A DNA stretch of 64,000 bases from Margaritispora aquatica (lineage: Eukaryota; Ascomycota; Leotiomycetes; Helotiales; Discinellaceae), in the NCBI GenBank assembly GCA_007644065.1, contig VJWN01000010.1:1364001-1428000 (forward strand), in the 5' to 3' direction. Position numbers and translations under genes: made by a program. Below, in pieces: positions 25,929 through 38,880 of the stretch; within the stretch, counting starts at the first letter, position 1; each line of letters opens with the position of its first letter. Under the pieces are notes generated by a model that was not told where the DNA came from, did not search any database, and was given only the letters and a program-made list of their open reading frames with translations.

Positions 25929-27640
25929 TTATCCCTTGTAAGGAATGCCCGCCCTGGTGATGGCTGTACCGTCCGCTCGCTTGTACTCCAAAGTTGCTTC
26001 CTCTTCCACTTCAATGTCATCATTCTCATGGTCCGCGTTTGGACGTTGGCCATCACGAAGTGGCTTGATATCTGGAGTGAAAGCGCTCTCAAATCCTCGT
26101 TTACTGCCAGTTTGTACAATCTCTTGTTGAACATGTGGTTGTGGAGTAATGTAATGTGGCTGTGGTGGATATGAGTTGCCATGGGCTCTTGGATACATTG
26201 GCGCCGAACTTGGTGCATGAGCAAGATTCCTTAAGGAACTAATGTCGGAAGGAGGAATGAAACTCTCATGATTCGCTTCTGGAGCCCTGATTGGCGGCAG
26301 CTGTGTCTGGACACTAGATTCACTTGGACGATGATAAGCTTGGGGAGGGAACTGAGAATATTGACGTTCAGGTGGAGGTGGGTAGTAGGCTGCTTGTTGA
26401 GCGTGTGGAGGAGCATTCACAGGGCCGTGGCCAGCATACGATGCTCTTCTTTCGATCTCGAAGTTTTCTTGTGGTGCGTATGCACGAGCGGACTGAGGGT
26501 ATTGCCTATCAAATTGCTGGTGGTGGTTGATTTGTTGCGATTGTTGGAATCCAGTCGTGTTCAATGGTCCTACTGTAGGGTGGTTGTAAGATGGTTGTGG
26601 ACGAGGATAGCTCTGAGATGCTGCAACTGGAAGTGGCGGTGGTGCAAAGGACTGAGGTTGAGATTGACCACCAAAGTCTCCCAAATAGCCACCCACAGGC
26701 CGTATTGGTTGAGGAGCGCTCGGTGAAGAATAGCCTGTGTTGCGTTGGACCATATCGCTGCCAGCACTGTTCGATCGAGATCGTTCCCTGTTAAATTGTT
26801 CCTGTTCGCGGCCTCTAGCTTCCTCTTCTTGGGCTTCATCATAGTCGCCAGTTGGCTTTCCATCTCGTCTTCTCATGCGTACGTCACGACGAATACGGAC
26901 ACGGCATCCTTGTTCAGCAACAGTACGACTCAGGTTGGTCGATTCGGCAAGACCTGGGAACTTCTTTGCGCTGTACACGGTGAATTCTGTTGACTTGACC
27001 TCCATCCTCCAGTCAAATGAAGCTTCCGGTGCTGCACCTCCTACAACACTCTGACCATCTGCTGTGACCTCCTTGTCGGTGTCCTCTGGTCTCTTGGTTT
27101 CCTCGTACAAATTAAAGCTCAAACGGTATTTACCTTCATGGCGAACAGATAGATCAGGGAAAATGAAGTAGCCGGCTTCCTTGGGACGATCAAGATAAGC
27201 CATACCAGAGACTGGCATACCCGTCAATACTGGGACTTGTTGAGCTGGGTGTGGAGTCTGCCCCCGAGCCATTGCATACGCTCGATGCACTTCCAGAGTA
27301 GCAAAAAGGAAGAAGTTGGCCTCGTAAGAAAATGTCACATCTTCCTTGCCGTGAGGGCCCATTCCATTGATATCCCAAATACATAACTCGACAACTGGCG
27401 GTGGATCAACAGGTCTTCGGTCGGCAGAGGCTTCGAGAGTGTCAGTAAAATTAAAATAATACTACATTTTGAATGTTACAAGAACATACACTTAGCTCCA
27501 GATCCGCAAGCTCGAGCGCGCTCCGGTTGCTGAATGACTTTCAACTCGTACTCGAGAGTCCTCCCACCTCGAGTCTCTCTTCGCCATATAACTGGCTGGA
27601 TCGATGCTGTCGATGCAGCGGTACGAGATTTCTGATCCAT
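25929..27640 (-). CDS. veA: Velvet family developmental regulator VeA
   Basis: Light-responsive regulator that joins VelB and the methyltransferase LaeA in the velvet complex, coordinating sexual/asexual development with secondary metabolism. Two exons, 27640-27490 and 27430-25929, give 550 residues. A GTATGT donor splits a Ser codon so that the conserved block ...[21 protein letters not shown] is continuous. The velvet domain covers roughly residues 20-200, with [36 protein letters not shown] and [18 protein letters not shown]. The RRETRGGR stretch at the start of the domain resembles the basic nuclear-import region of other VeA proteins. The C-terminal half is Pro/Gln/Ser-rich and disordered and ends in an acidic [15 protein letters not shown] segment common to VeA orthologues. 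The tidy N-terminus and VeA-type tail argue against VelB, VelC or VosA. Confidence 0.96.
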
Positions 27641-30600
27641 TTTGAACAAGCGGTTCAATCGAACGATGTCAATTCAAAAGATTCGGTCGATGCACTAATG
27701 ATGTTGGAACGTCGCAATCGTGTCTGTCGCCAATCAGCACGGCTTCCAGCGAGTTGTCAATGTCTAGGAATCCCGAGCCAAACAACTGGGTCGGCCCACT
27801 GAAGAACAGAACAACATACAATATGAATCGAGTACTTCTAGCAAAACCAAAATCTATAATGTAAAGAATGCGTTTGTTGCATACCAAATTGACGACGTGC
27901 AATCTCTAGTTGACAGAGATCGTGTTGGTGGACTGAAGATTGAGAAGTGGTCGTGTCTATTCGAGCGTGCTACCAAACCCGTGGATTGAAATGCTTATTA
28001 CGGGCGCCTGAGAGTGGTCCTAGAGCCCAAAGTCAAACAGACCAAGTCTCAACAGTCTCCGGTGTTTTGATCGTATCGACTTGGATTGAGGAGGTCGATA
28101 TCGATGTCGACGTCGTTGTCGAATCCCAGGTGAAGCGACAGTTGAGGTCGAAGGTGTCAGTGAAGAGTGGAAGGAGAGGAGGAGGAGGAGGAGGAGGAGG
28201 AGAGAAAGACTTGGGATGGTGGAAGCCTGAGTGGTTGGTCTGCACTCTGCAGCGCGCCAATACCAATACCGTACCACACTTTAATGGGCCACAGTGGGTG
28301 GAAAGTCGATTCGGGGCGACACACCCTTACCTTTTCCAGGTTCACTACCTACCTATGGCAGTGTCAGTGTCGGGGAGTAGGGTAGGGATTTTGGTACGGG
28401 CATGGGGTGAGATAGGTTGCATCGCTTGGAGATTTTGGCTGGACTGTGCAGTGAAGTGGAGTATTCACAAGTGGATTGGAACTGCGCTGGGTGGCTGCTG
28501 GGGAGGAAGTGAACTAAGGAACGATTATTCCCAGCTGCTGCTTTCGGGCAGACAAATCTGAATCATCCAATATGCAGGCATCACCGCCATTTTATCTGAT
28601 GATTGGGTATATACTCGGCTCTTTGTCCATTTGTCGAAGCAGGGCTAACTATATGAAGCAGTATCTTGACATGGGAAGGCTTGACATGCGAGACTCAGAC
28701 AAAACGAAGGGAAAGTTCTCTCGCTTTTTCTTGCTTCTTTCGCACGTTTCCTCTCTCCCACCGGCCCTGCCTCCATCGGTATCGCCATCTTCATCCTCCT
28801 GAACCATCCACCATAACATCTCGAGTTTCGAACATCCAAAATTTAAGCGAAAGCCACTTCAAAGTGCGAGAGCAAGCTACACATTCAAGAATCTTTCATG
28901 TTTCCAGTACTTGTACTTGTACTTGTACAGGTGGCTGCGTTCTGATTCACGAAGAGGCTTTGATCACACTGTTGCTTTGACGGTCGCAATGTGGTGGAGT
29001 ACCATGTTCGGTACTCAAGTAACCCCCGTAGTGCGACTGTGTCCGTCAAATGTACTATACCTTTCTTGTGCTACCCGAGCAGCCATACATCTCGATATCA
29101 CTTACTTTCCACGATGGGCAACTTTCAGCCGGGTCCGATGGGGCTCAGAGTCTCACGTTCATAATCCTCTCAATTGAATCCCACTTCGATGGTTGGGTTG
29201 AATCATGGGCCGAGAAACACTTCGGCATACTGAGATAACCACTTCTACAAGCAAGTTTTGTTTACGAGCCGAAGTCGTTTATTGACGATGAGTCTAAGAC
29301 CTCTTGTCTTCCATTCCTTAGGGTGTTCTGTGCATGGTGGGACTGTGGTTTATTCGTGGCTGGCTGCTCACCTTACTGGTCGACCGAGGCACACCACTGG
29401 AAACCTTTCAGGCTTCATCATCCAATTGTGATGGTGAGCTCACCTCCCTGGAGAACCCAGTGCCAGGGAACCCATTTACCAGTTTCCCAAGTTCTAGGGC
29501 CATCATCCCAAACTACAGGCCTGTACAGTTCAAATATGTACGGTGGCAATTCCCATTATCGTCGTATGGTACGTTAACCGAAACTCCAGGCGGTCCCTAA
29601 AGGCAGGTCTTTGGGCTGTCAATGCTCACGAGTGGAACGGGGGACATGCCTGTGAAGTGACACCTATCCGGCAATAATCAAACTCTGAGTCTCTACCAGC
29701 AACTTGGCCGCTGGAAGTCAAAGCACAGTCATCTCAAAGTATAATTATTTCCTGGGAGCATCTTTGGATCAAGAATTTCAAGCATAACACCAGACTCACT
29801 ATGGACTTTGACAACTAACAACAAAAGAGAAGTACAATACTTTCGTTATCGAGTCAACACCCAGCCCAAGCAAGCTAAATCTCGCATGACTTCATATTCA
29901 CGGACCAGCAGCTCCTCCTCCTCCTCCACCACTTCCTCCGAACCACCAAACTCACTTGAACTGAATCCCGGAACAATCCTTCGGCCGGCCGATGACACAA
30001 CCTTCCGTAAGCGTCTGGGGTCGGAAGGTGCTCCCTGTTTAGGATCTTCAAAGTGGTCCTTGCGAAGACGGTTCAGCCCGTAGGAATCGCGATTGCCGCA
30101 ACAGCAACAGTAAAAATGAATATACATATTTCTTTACCTCCAGCCGAAAGATGATTTTGTGTCTTGCCCCGAAATTCGAATAATAAATACTCGTGATAGT
30201 TTCTAAGACGTATCCGAAATATATTGGTCGGAAACCCTCTACGGAATCCTACCAGCATCAAACAATTATCAAAAGCCGCTTCTTCCCTTTTTTCCGACGA
30301 GGGGGTCAATGTTAACTAAGGTTTGTCAAGTCCAAGCGTCACCGTGTCAAAAGCACCTCATACGGAGAGTCGTCACGGCACCGACGAACCTAGTTACTAG
30401 TGTACATAGTAAATGGTTAGGAAATGGCGTCAACATGAGATCAACCACTTCCATCGAACATTCTTCACAAGCACGATGAGCACGTTGATCCCACGTTTTC
30501 ACTTGCTGTAGTGGAATGCCGAGAGAAGATAGTCGCAGCAACTAGCGAAGGTTTATATAACTGGACCAGTTGCGAGTACAGAAGCGTACACACTTATTTT

Positions 30601-33600
30601 GCCCAGAACGCTCATGAAGTTTATCGACTGAGCGGCTCCAAAGTCAATCTAAACATTGCTCTCCAATAGATCTATTTACCCTGAATTCTAGATCATCCAT
30701 GCCATCTCGAGCAGCATCATACAGTATCGACGGAAGCAGTACCCTAGCGAATCTCGTCAACTTTTACGTCCGTATCATCCCGTCTGTAAGATGAAAGGAG
30801 CTCTGATTTTGTTTTGCAACAGTGCAAGTGTGTGCTTGGTATATACATTTCAATCATTCATGCCATTAAACATTTGAAGTACAAATTGTTGCAAAAGACC
30901 CAATATCCTAAAATGGAAAGGAATTGAAGTTCACATGAATGGAAGATCCTTTCTGAACGAGGTGAACACTGCTCGTAAGTGTGAACGAGAAGTGAGGGTG
31001 ACAAGGGAACCCCAGCAATAACCGTTGAACTTTCGAATATCAGGATCCGACTGGTTCATATACCGGCCCCCTCCGATTCTCCCACAGCGTCTGTTGTTCG
31101 GAGATAGCATCAAGAGACCACAATTGGCTGGGAGATGATCTAAACAAATACCAAAGATCAACAGTCTTTTCAGTTGGTTACAGATCACTAGAAGCTATTT
31201 CTGTTATAGATCATCATCTTCACCAACAGATCACCCAAAAGACGTAATGTAATCAGTACTCGTAATGAGTAACAACAAACGAACCCACCAGTCCGGTCTG
31301 AAACGAGCAAAGGATTTCCATTCCAACAAGAAACAAAAGCACCACCATTTCCCTTCCCGTGGGATGGGAACCCGGGATTATTTTTATGTCTAACAACGAC
31401 AAATCATTGGATGCCAAGCACACCAACAAGACTGACACCAGCTCCAACCAAAGCCCTCTCTACGACGCCCGCCGCTTCTGCCAACACTGGAAATCTGTCT
31501 TTGATGCCCTCCTTGCCTGCGAATCACGGGCCCTCCATCCTGCGTCTCAGCTGCTTTTTTCCCCGACCAGGGCCCTGGTAAGATCACACAAGTCGCTGCG
31601 CAGCAAAAGCAATGCTGGTTGGTTGGTAGTCGTGTTGGTGGAGGTGGTACGAGCTTTTGTGCAACCACAAGATGGTGGATCGTCGATTTCGCGATTGGGT
31701 GAAAATCATACATAATTGATCAACTTTGGGTTGATGGGCGTTTATGAGGCGTTCTTGTCACCGGCCCATGGTCTTGCTTTTTTGGAAGGAAGTTGTTCAA
31801 ATTGTGCCGTGTCAACTATGAGTGTCTTACTCGTATGTTCGCCCAGTGGCTGACTTCGCTTTGTTCGTATGGGCAGCCTCGCTTGCGTACCTTAGCATCA
31901 TTGCTTTTGATACTTGGATCCTCATGTCGAGTGACAGTTAAGAAGGATGTGATGACACGAGTTTCGTGCTTCAGAGACATCCTAAGCCATTCTTGGTTTG
32001 TCCTGCTTTCCATCATGTTGAGCATTCCCCAAGTTGGGCCTCAAGTACAATTACCACAACACTTTGGCGTGCATTTCTGTATGCACTTCACAGGTCAGAA
32101 TCCTTTCCCAGGAACCTGGGTTTGAGCAACAGTCTGCTTGTTGACAGATGCAAAAGCAGGTGCAGACGCGCTTTCTTGGTTACCCCGGTGGTGCTGGATG
32201 GGTTGTCACTGTCAGCCGACAATTTTCGAGTGCAAGGCAGAGCGTGACTGACCTAAGCGAGTTCTTTGTTCGCCTTTGGTGTAGCAACTTCTGCTTTCCT
32301 TGCACATTTTCATTTATGATCCCAACCTGTTTATACCGCATACCCCAAAGTATCACTTCAGGAGGTTCAAAGATATAGCACCTTCTATTTCATGGTCATG
32401 GCAAAGGCAAGTGCATGACCGGGATATGGCAAAGATGTGGTTCGTGACGTGGTCAGCGCCACATGATAATGTCCCACCTGTGTTTCTCTGCAAGTTGCAG
32501 GAACATATTGCTCATTTGCAGGACTTCGAAGCTTATTCTGATGCTTGTTATTTGAATGTATGGAAAGGTGGTTCAGGTTGCAGCAGTTGTTGCTCATTCC
32601 ATTGGAGAATTCGTTACTATTGAAATTCCTTGAAGACACCTAGCTTATTTTCATAAGTGTAGCATACAAGGCACTCGAAGGCACCCCTTTTCAGAAGTTT
32701 ACGTCTATGAGATTGAATGTGCTAGTGAGAGATAAGTATAGCAGTCTTTTCGACTGGCCTTCGGCTTTATATGGGACGCCACATCACCTTAAACAAAAGC
32801 TACTAATTGTAAGATCCCACCAGAATCTCAAAACCGCATGCTAGGCAGCCACGAGTTCGCACTTGATTCTTCGACTAAGGTACCTTACACACTGCATTCA
32901 CGCTCCCGCCAGCCTCTCATTTCCCAGCTTGAGACAGTATTACCACACTCTCCTCCATTCAATTTCAGATACACAGCCATCAAACACGCCCCCCTCGAAT
33001 CCAGCTCACCTCACCTCACCGATCCATCAATCTCTCTATCCGCAACTCTCACGGCCTCAATACCGAGACACAGCTAGTTGCGCCGCCCCTCCTCTATCTA
33101 GAGACGTCATGTACCTACCCGTCATGCATTCCCTCCATGCATATTCATTCTCCTGTCTTCCACACATTGGTAACAGAGCCGAACTACAGCAGTGCAGTGC
33201 AAGGAAAGTAGGGCCGATAGCTATATGCAGTTCAACGTAGTCTCGTGAAATCTGGACGAGGTGTTTCCGGTCTATACCCCAACTTCCCAGTCGGAAGGTG
33301 GGGGACCTGTGGTAACACAGGGTAGGTCGTATGTAGTACAGACGAAACCCACCTGTCGGGGTCACCAACGCCACTTGTATTCAACTCGAATGCAAAGGCT
33401 TGTCATGTTTCGTACGTCTTTGCTTTACACATCAGCCCATATTCTTTTCGCCGTATCAATATCCTGATTCATTCCCATTCTCAGTGGTTTCACATCCTGT
33501 CCAACTAAGGTAGTAATGGGCGGACTTGCCCGCTCAAGTAAGTATAACTTCAAACGCAAGCACAAAGCACTAGCAGCACTTGTAATATGGACGCGATTCT

Positions 33601-35458
33601 CGCATCTCTAGTCTTGATATCCATTTCAAGACCGTACATCGAGGGCTAGATCAATGCGTACATAACTCACCTTGCCCTATCTACCTGTTACATCTCTACA
33701 TCGATCATCAATCATCACCACCACCATGCTGTGATATCCACATCCACATCCACATCTGCACCTTCCCGTGCGCCTCCTTCTTTCTTACTTCCCTGCCCTC
33801 CCTTTCGTTCTTTCGTTGTGCCTTGTGCAACCCACGAGGAATTCCCCGACACTGGGTGTCGGGTTGGTGCGTTGCTTTGCTTTGCTTTGCATTATTTTTT
33901 CTGACAGAGGGAGGACAGCGCAGAGAGAAGGGGGGGGGGATATACCTTATGTACCTAAGGCGAGGCGAGGCAAGTACCCGTGACTTGCCTTTGGGTGAGG
34001 TGTTTCATTTCATTCCGGGCTGGTGTGTCTGCTTGTCTGGTTATCTGCTTGTGTCAAGTTCCTTGTCCTGTCGAGGGGAGGAAGGAGATGGATGGCTTGA
34101 GTACTGCATATATGTATGCACGTATGTATGTATGTACACTGCGAGGACTTCCGATCAGCCGAGGAAGGGCCTTGGATTTCTTTCGATTCTCTTGGTTCGA
34201 ATACAGATCGATGAAACCACAAGCAGGTTCCCCAGTTGAGTGTCATGGAATTCCGTAGCATAAACGAGTATTTGAGGTTAATCTACAATCCAAACTATAA
34301 GCCTTGCCTCCGATTCTCATTTCCTCGGGTTCTCATAACATAGAAGTCCTAGCTACTCCCAATATAGCGCAAATATGCACCTTTATCCTAGCTAATCCAA
34401 AACTCCAACACCACCTGCCTTTCTCGTACATCCCGCTTCCCCTTCCCCTTCCCCTTCCCTCTTACAACAGATGACTCTCCAAACCCACCCAGCGTACCTC
34501 TTCAAGATATCAAATCAAAAGAGCATGGATAAGTGCTTGCCTTAGTAATGTCCCCCCCCCTAAAAAAAAAACCCCTCGCTTAACATCCATCTCAACTCCA
34601 CTAAACCAAGTACTTGAATATAGAGAAATTTTAACCACGTACAACAAGCGTCGAAGATAGCAAAATCCAGCTTGTCTGCAATGTCACTAGGAGATGCAAT
34701 GCAGACTCGCTGGTTATGCACCATTCGTGCTGTGGTAAATATCACCATATCAGCACACCACCAAGTAAATTCATGGTATTCGTGAAGGCTTCTTCTTCCT
34801 CCTCGCTTAATTTCATTCAATACATCGAAATAGAATCGAGAATGGGGAGAGAGAAGGGGGGGGGGATGAGAGTTGTCAAACGAAATGAATCAATAGAGCG
34901 GCTACAGGGCGATGTCATTTAATCTATCGATGGTTACTTGTTAGATAAGGTCTTCTTCAGCCTTTTACTTCACTGCACCCCACTTCACTTCACTTCACGC
35001 TCATCATTTATCCATTCACAAAATTTTGTCTAGTGTGTCACGTAGTTATTCGACCAGCAGTACATACAGCAATGCAGCAATAATGGCAATAGCACTAGCC
35101 AAATATGCAACAGAAAAATTAGGCATGTGGTCATAATTTCGTTTTCGTTCTCGTTCTCACCTCTCCTCTAATATCTCTCCGAGTTTACAGTACAAAGTAC
35201 TAGCGGTACACCGGCAAATTTAACCACAGAATCTTACTATAAGCCGCCCCTTGCTCAAATTCAAACGCCGTCCTCCTCAGCCACTTGACAACGGCCATCA
35301 ATAATTTTGTTACACACAACCGTAAAGTCCAGATACTTTTCCAAATACAAGAAGTTCCCACCCGCCCATGCGCGTCCTGTTGACATTGGGTTTTGTCCTA
35401 TAACATGAGGTGATGAGATATGCAGTATAGATATACAACTACAGAAGAAATGAAGATC
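27641..35458. other. 7.8-kb region without a convincing gene, upstream of veA
   Basis: Divided between the long upstream region of veA and the 3' flank of the Upc2-like gene. Short open frames exist (for example at 29886-30083, Ser-rich, and 31386-31715) but none shows a known domain. Simple repeats include GGA near 28177-28201, CCACAT near 33736-33757, TATG near 34110-34137, CCCCTT near 34436-34460 and G or C runs near 33931, 34552 and 34856. A regulatory role, non-coding RNAs or a rapidly evolving gene cannot be excluded. Confidence 0.5.
28177..28201. repeat. GGA trinucleotide repeat in the veA upstream region
   Basis: About eight GGA units, roughly 440-465 bases downstream on the plus strand of the veA ATG position, that is, upstream of veA in its own direction. 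On the veA sense strand it is a TCC polypyrimidine tract. Confidence 0.8.
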
Positions 35459-36607
35459 TTAGAATGTATTGACGGGAGGTATCCAGCCTATTTCTTCAAT
35501 GGGCCACCTGATCCACAATCTGTCATCCGTTAGTTCAACACCCTCGGGACTTGTTCAGCATCAATCGTACCTATGTTCCTCGTCCAACAACTGCCATATC
35601 TTAGACATGAGATGCGTACTCCACCCTTCCATCCACCACTGAGAGTCAAGACGCCTCAACACCACACAGAAGTAAGCTAAGATAGCCATGCCCTCCTGAG
35701 TCTGCGACTTCAACAACTGCAGAAAGTCATCATGAACGTTAAATACCCAGTAAAAGATATCGCCCGTCTCGTAGCCGACGGGGCCTTTCGTGAAGATAAA
35801 GACGAATGATGTGCGCAAGGCTTCTATTGCGGCATTGTACACTGAAATCTGAGTTGAGTCTATGCCACATTCAGTAATTCGGTCCTGGAGTTCCGTGAGA
35901 GGGTCATCTTTCGTATCCACCCCAGCACGAACCTCCTCGCGGACAATTGCTCGTCTCTTGCCAGCAAGAAACATTGGGCCGAGAGGCCCGTTTGCGAGCT
36001 GTTCTTCCGCGGAATAGATGATGAAACTCGTGCCTTTGACCAGGAACAACCAGTCTGAAATACCATTCTCGCCAACGAGGAGAAAATCACTCGCGCCACG
36101 AGGACTCGCAAGCGTGAAGAAGAGAGTAAGAGCAGAGAAGAGCCAGACGCCTGTGCAATTGTCCTTATTCAAGTCCTGCATAGCTGCTGTCGCCATTCTC
36201 AAGCCTGCTTGGTGCTGTCGCATAGCATGAGCTATGTACACTTCCCTCCTATCTGATTTGAATCGTGCCATATGTAAAGCGGATAGTGCAAGTATCCCAC
36301 GCATCACGAAGTCGTATTGGAACCCAATCTGCGGCACATTGATCCTCCACAGTATTTTCATAGCAGGATCTGTGTGAAGCGTGAATGCCGTCGAGGTGAC
36401 ATAATTGTGAAGTAGCTCCAGATCCAAGAGATTGAGTGCTGGCAACGGAAGGTCCGTTCCAGACATGGACCGGTCTTGGTCATATTGAGGCGTGCTGTTG
36501 CTGAGATGCGGGCTATTGTGGTTGCTTGGTGTATGTGTCTGGAGTTGGGTTAGTGCTCTGACAAATTGTTTGATAGATGTTAAAGTCTCGGAACATCCTG
36601 ATGCCAT
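35459..36607 (-). CDS. Upc2-like fungal transcription factor regulatory domain without zinc cluster
   Basis: Exons 36607-35571 and 35519-35459 give 365 residues. After about 50 Ser/Asn-rich residues the protein matches the regulatory half of the sterol-uptake-control (Upc2-like) Zn2Cys6 regulators: LLDLELLHNYVTSTAFTLH, YDFVMRGILALSALHMARF, a segment on tandem reactions to HAMRQHQAGLRMATAAM, and DFLLVGENGISDWLFLVKG. The second exon adds WIRWPIEEIGWIPP, a typical end for the family. No CxxCxxxxxxC zinc-cluster motif is seen in the protein or in about 250 bases upstream in any frame. A GTAAGT lies at about 36736 on this strand, so an upstream exon is possible but was not found. Either the DNA-binding part is lost, or it lies in an unrecognised exon. 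Family is likely; regulatory targets are unknown. Confidence 0.82.
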
Positions 36608-37479
36608 TTTTTAGACGATAATGACAATGTCCGACGAGTATAGTATGCCAAGATTTCTATTTATTTATGAAGCAAACACGGATAAATAGTCGAGGGGTAG
36701 ACAGGAGGGGATGTGGGGTCTATATGCCGCGTCACTTACGTTGGATATGCTGCCAGAACCAACCGAGTGGGCGGTCAGAAAGTCGCATTGAACCGAATGT
36801 TTGATGCAATTGTGGCACGAGGGCCGTTGCTCATCACACTATTACCCAGTGCGGTGTTAGTATGAAAAAATCCCAATGATGGCAATCATACGAATAAACG
36901 AGACGAAAGCGAATGAAAAACAAAGTGTATAACGATAACATAGGATAGGTTTTGAGAGTGAGTCGTCGTACTACTCCGTAGCCCGTATAGACTACCTACG
37001 AGTAGAGTTGATAATCGATAGCCGTGGCCTAGGCTTTGCTGTCCCAAGTGCGTCACAAGTGTGCCCCCAATTGCAACACCCAATGGGAGTGTCTTCTCCG
37101 TTGTGCAAGATAGTGAATGAATGAATAAACAACAACCAACAATGGAAGCCAGAGATATGAACAGAGTAGTAGAGTGAATAAAACAAAACAAAGCAGGACA
37201 GAAGAGAACAGAGCAGAGTAGAAGAAAGCAAAGAAAACAAAAAGAATGTGATCTTTTCCAATCTGACGCAGGAAGGAAAAGAAATGATGACTGAGCTTTC
37301 ATCCATCCTGAGTTCCTTCCCATTCTGGAATGCTTGGAGGAAGGATCACGTGCCAGGTACTGGAATGAACAGAAGGCAGGAGAGATCAAGGACATGCTGT
37401 TGCCCATTCCCTTTCCCATCCTCTTCCCCATTGGAGGTGGCGTTCGTTCCGTTGATCCACATCTGAACCTGAAATGCAC

Positions 37480-37556
37480 CTGATCTGATCTGATCTGATT
37501 TGATTTGATTTGGGGTTGGTTTGGTCTGTTTGGTCTGTTTGGTCTGCCCTGGTCTG
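37480..37556. repeat. TGATC/TGATT and TTTGGTCTG tandem repeats
   Basis: About six five-base units (TGATC changing to TGATT) run directly into three copies of TTTGGTCTG. The whole tract is about 77 bases, in the divergent spacer. Confidence 0.8.
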
Positions 37557-38849
37557 GCTTGAGACCAACAAAGTGTACCACCACTTCGTAACTCGCTCGC
37601 TCGCATTTCGCATATCATTCGTAAATCATTCGTAATCATTCGTACATTAAATCAATTTCGCATTCTCGTACCTTGATCTTCCTTTGTTTACATGTCCTAC
37701 ACCCCGTCCGTGTCTTTCGGTGCGTCTTCCGAGCTGATGGCTTGACGTTGACATTGACACTTGATATACTACTGTCCATGATGGGTGGCTAAAGTTGATG
37801 TCTGATGTTGACTTTCCGCACCGACGGATATTGATTTGTAAGGTATGACAAGATAGATGACCACCACCACGAAAAAGTGATATGTGTCCCAATGTCTAGG
37901 AGCGTGATAACCGATGATGGATGGCAATGACGATGATGCTGATAGTTGGTGATGCTGATAGGGACCTGGATGCAGGCGTCTAGTCTAGTCCGCACCTGAG
38001 GTATCAGAGTAGAGAGTATTTGAATGCGAGCAGTGTATGTATATACGATACTGTCCTCTGCTGTACGATGACGACCTCGGAGCCGCGTCACGACACTGGC
38101 TGAGTGGAAGATGGCTTGAGTTAGAGAGACCAGAATAGCACTCGATGGATGAATGCCGACAACGACATTCGACAGAGAATAAACAATAGACGATGGATGC
38201 CGGATGCTGGATGCCCAGATGAACGGATGCGAGAAGTTGGAGTGGTGGTACGAACAAATACGAAAAATGCTTGAATTGGATGGGAAGGATGCTTGAGGAT
38301 GCTTGAATTGATTGATGGAGTGGATGGTACAAGAAAAGAAGTTTGTTGCAGGTCTTGAGTGGCTTCGGGGGAGATCGTCGTCAAGAAGCACGGAAGCACT
38401 TTTCTTCAGGGGGACCGACCAAATCTGAGGGACCACAACCTGAGGGACTGGCGTGACTGGGACGTTTCTCTTTCTCGCGTTTCTCTCACCTTTCCAGGTT
38501 CCCACCCTTTTTTTTTTTTCCTTACGAGAGAGAGAGAGAGAGAGAGAAGGTCCAAGCTTACAAGCTTGTCTTGGGTTCTTAGGCACTTAGGCTCGGAGTT
38601 GATTAGCTCTTTGCTGAAAGAAATAGGATCCCGGACTTTCTCGTCTATCGGCCAATTATACATCCGAGAATCTAGCTGGACCCATGTCCCAAAAATGCTT
38701 ATTTAAGGCGAGTAAGTAGGTAAGTACCTTATGTCCGGAGGATGTACGAGCAGGTACGCGTTGCGAGCCGGGTACGAGGCGACTACGATATACGCCATAT
38801 CCGAGCTGCACAATGGGGGGGGAATGTTCTAAAGTTGAAAGATGCCAAA

Positions 38850-38880
38850 ATTGGATCACATTGGATCACATTGGACCAAA
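38850..38880. repeat. Direct repeat ATTGGATCACA
   Basis: Two exact and one diverged copy of an 11-base unit in tandem, containing ATTGG (CCAAT on the opposite strand) three times. It lies about 475-505 bases upstream of the RTA1 start codon. Confidence 0.8.

Noticed and set aside
27947..28561. 204-residue plus-strand frame upstream of veA
   Set aside because: Composition is driven by a GGA repeat and it shows no domain; likely chance.
29886..30083. Ser-rich frame MTSYSRTSSSSS...
   Set aside because: Only 65 residues, low complexity, overlapped by an equally long frame on the other strand; no support.
31386..31715. Open frame MSNNDKSLDAKHTNK... with a GTAAGA donor near 31576
   Set aside because: The first 60 residues look protein-like, but no matching downstream exon or known domain could be found, so it is not called as a gene.
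34185..34215. GGTTCGAATAC resembling a tRNA B box
   Set aside because: No A box at proper distance and no cloverleaf arms could be drawn.
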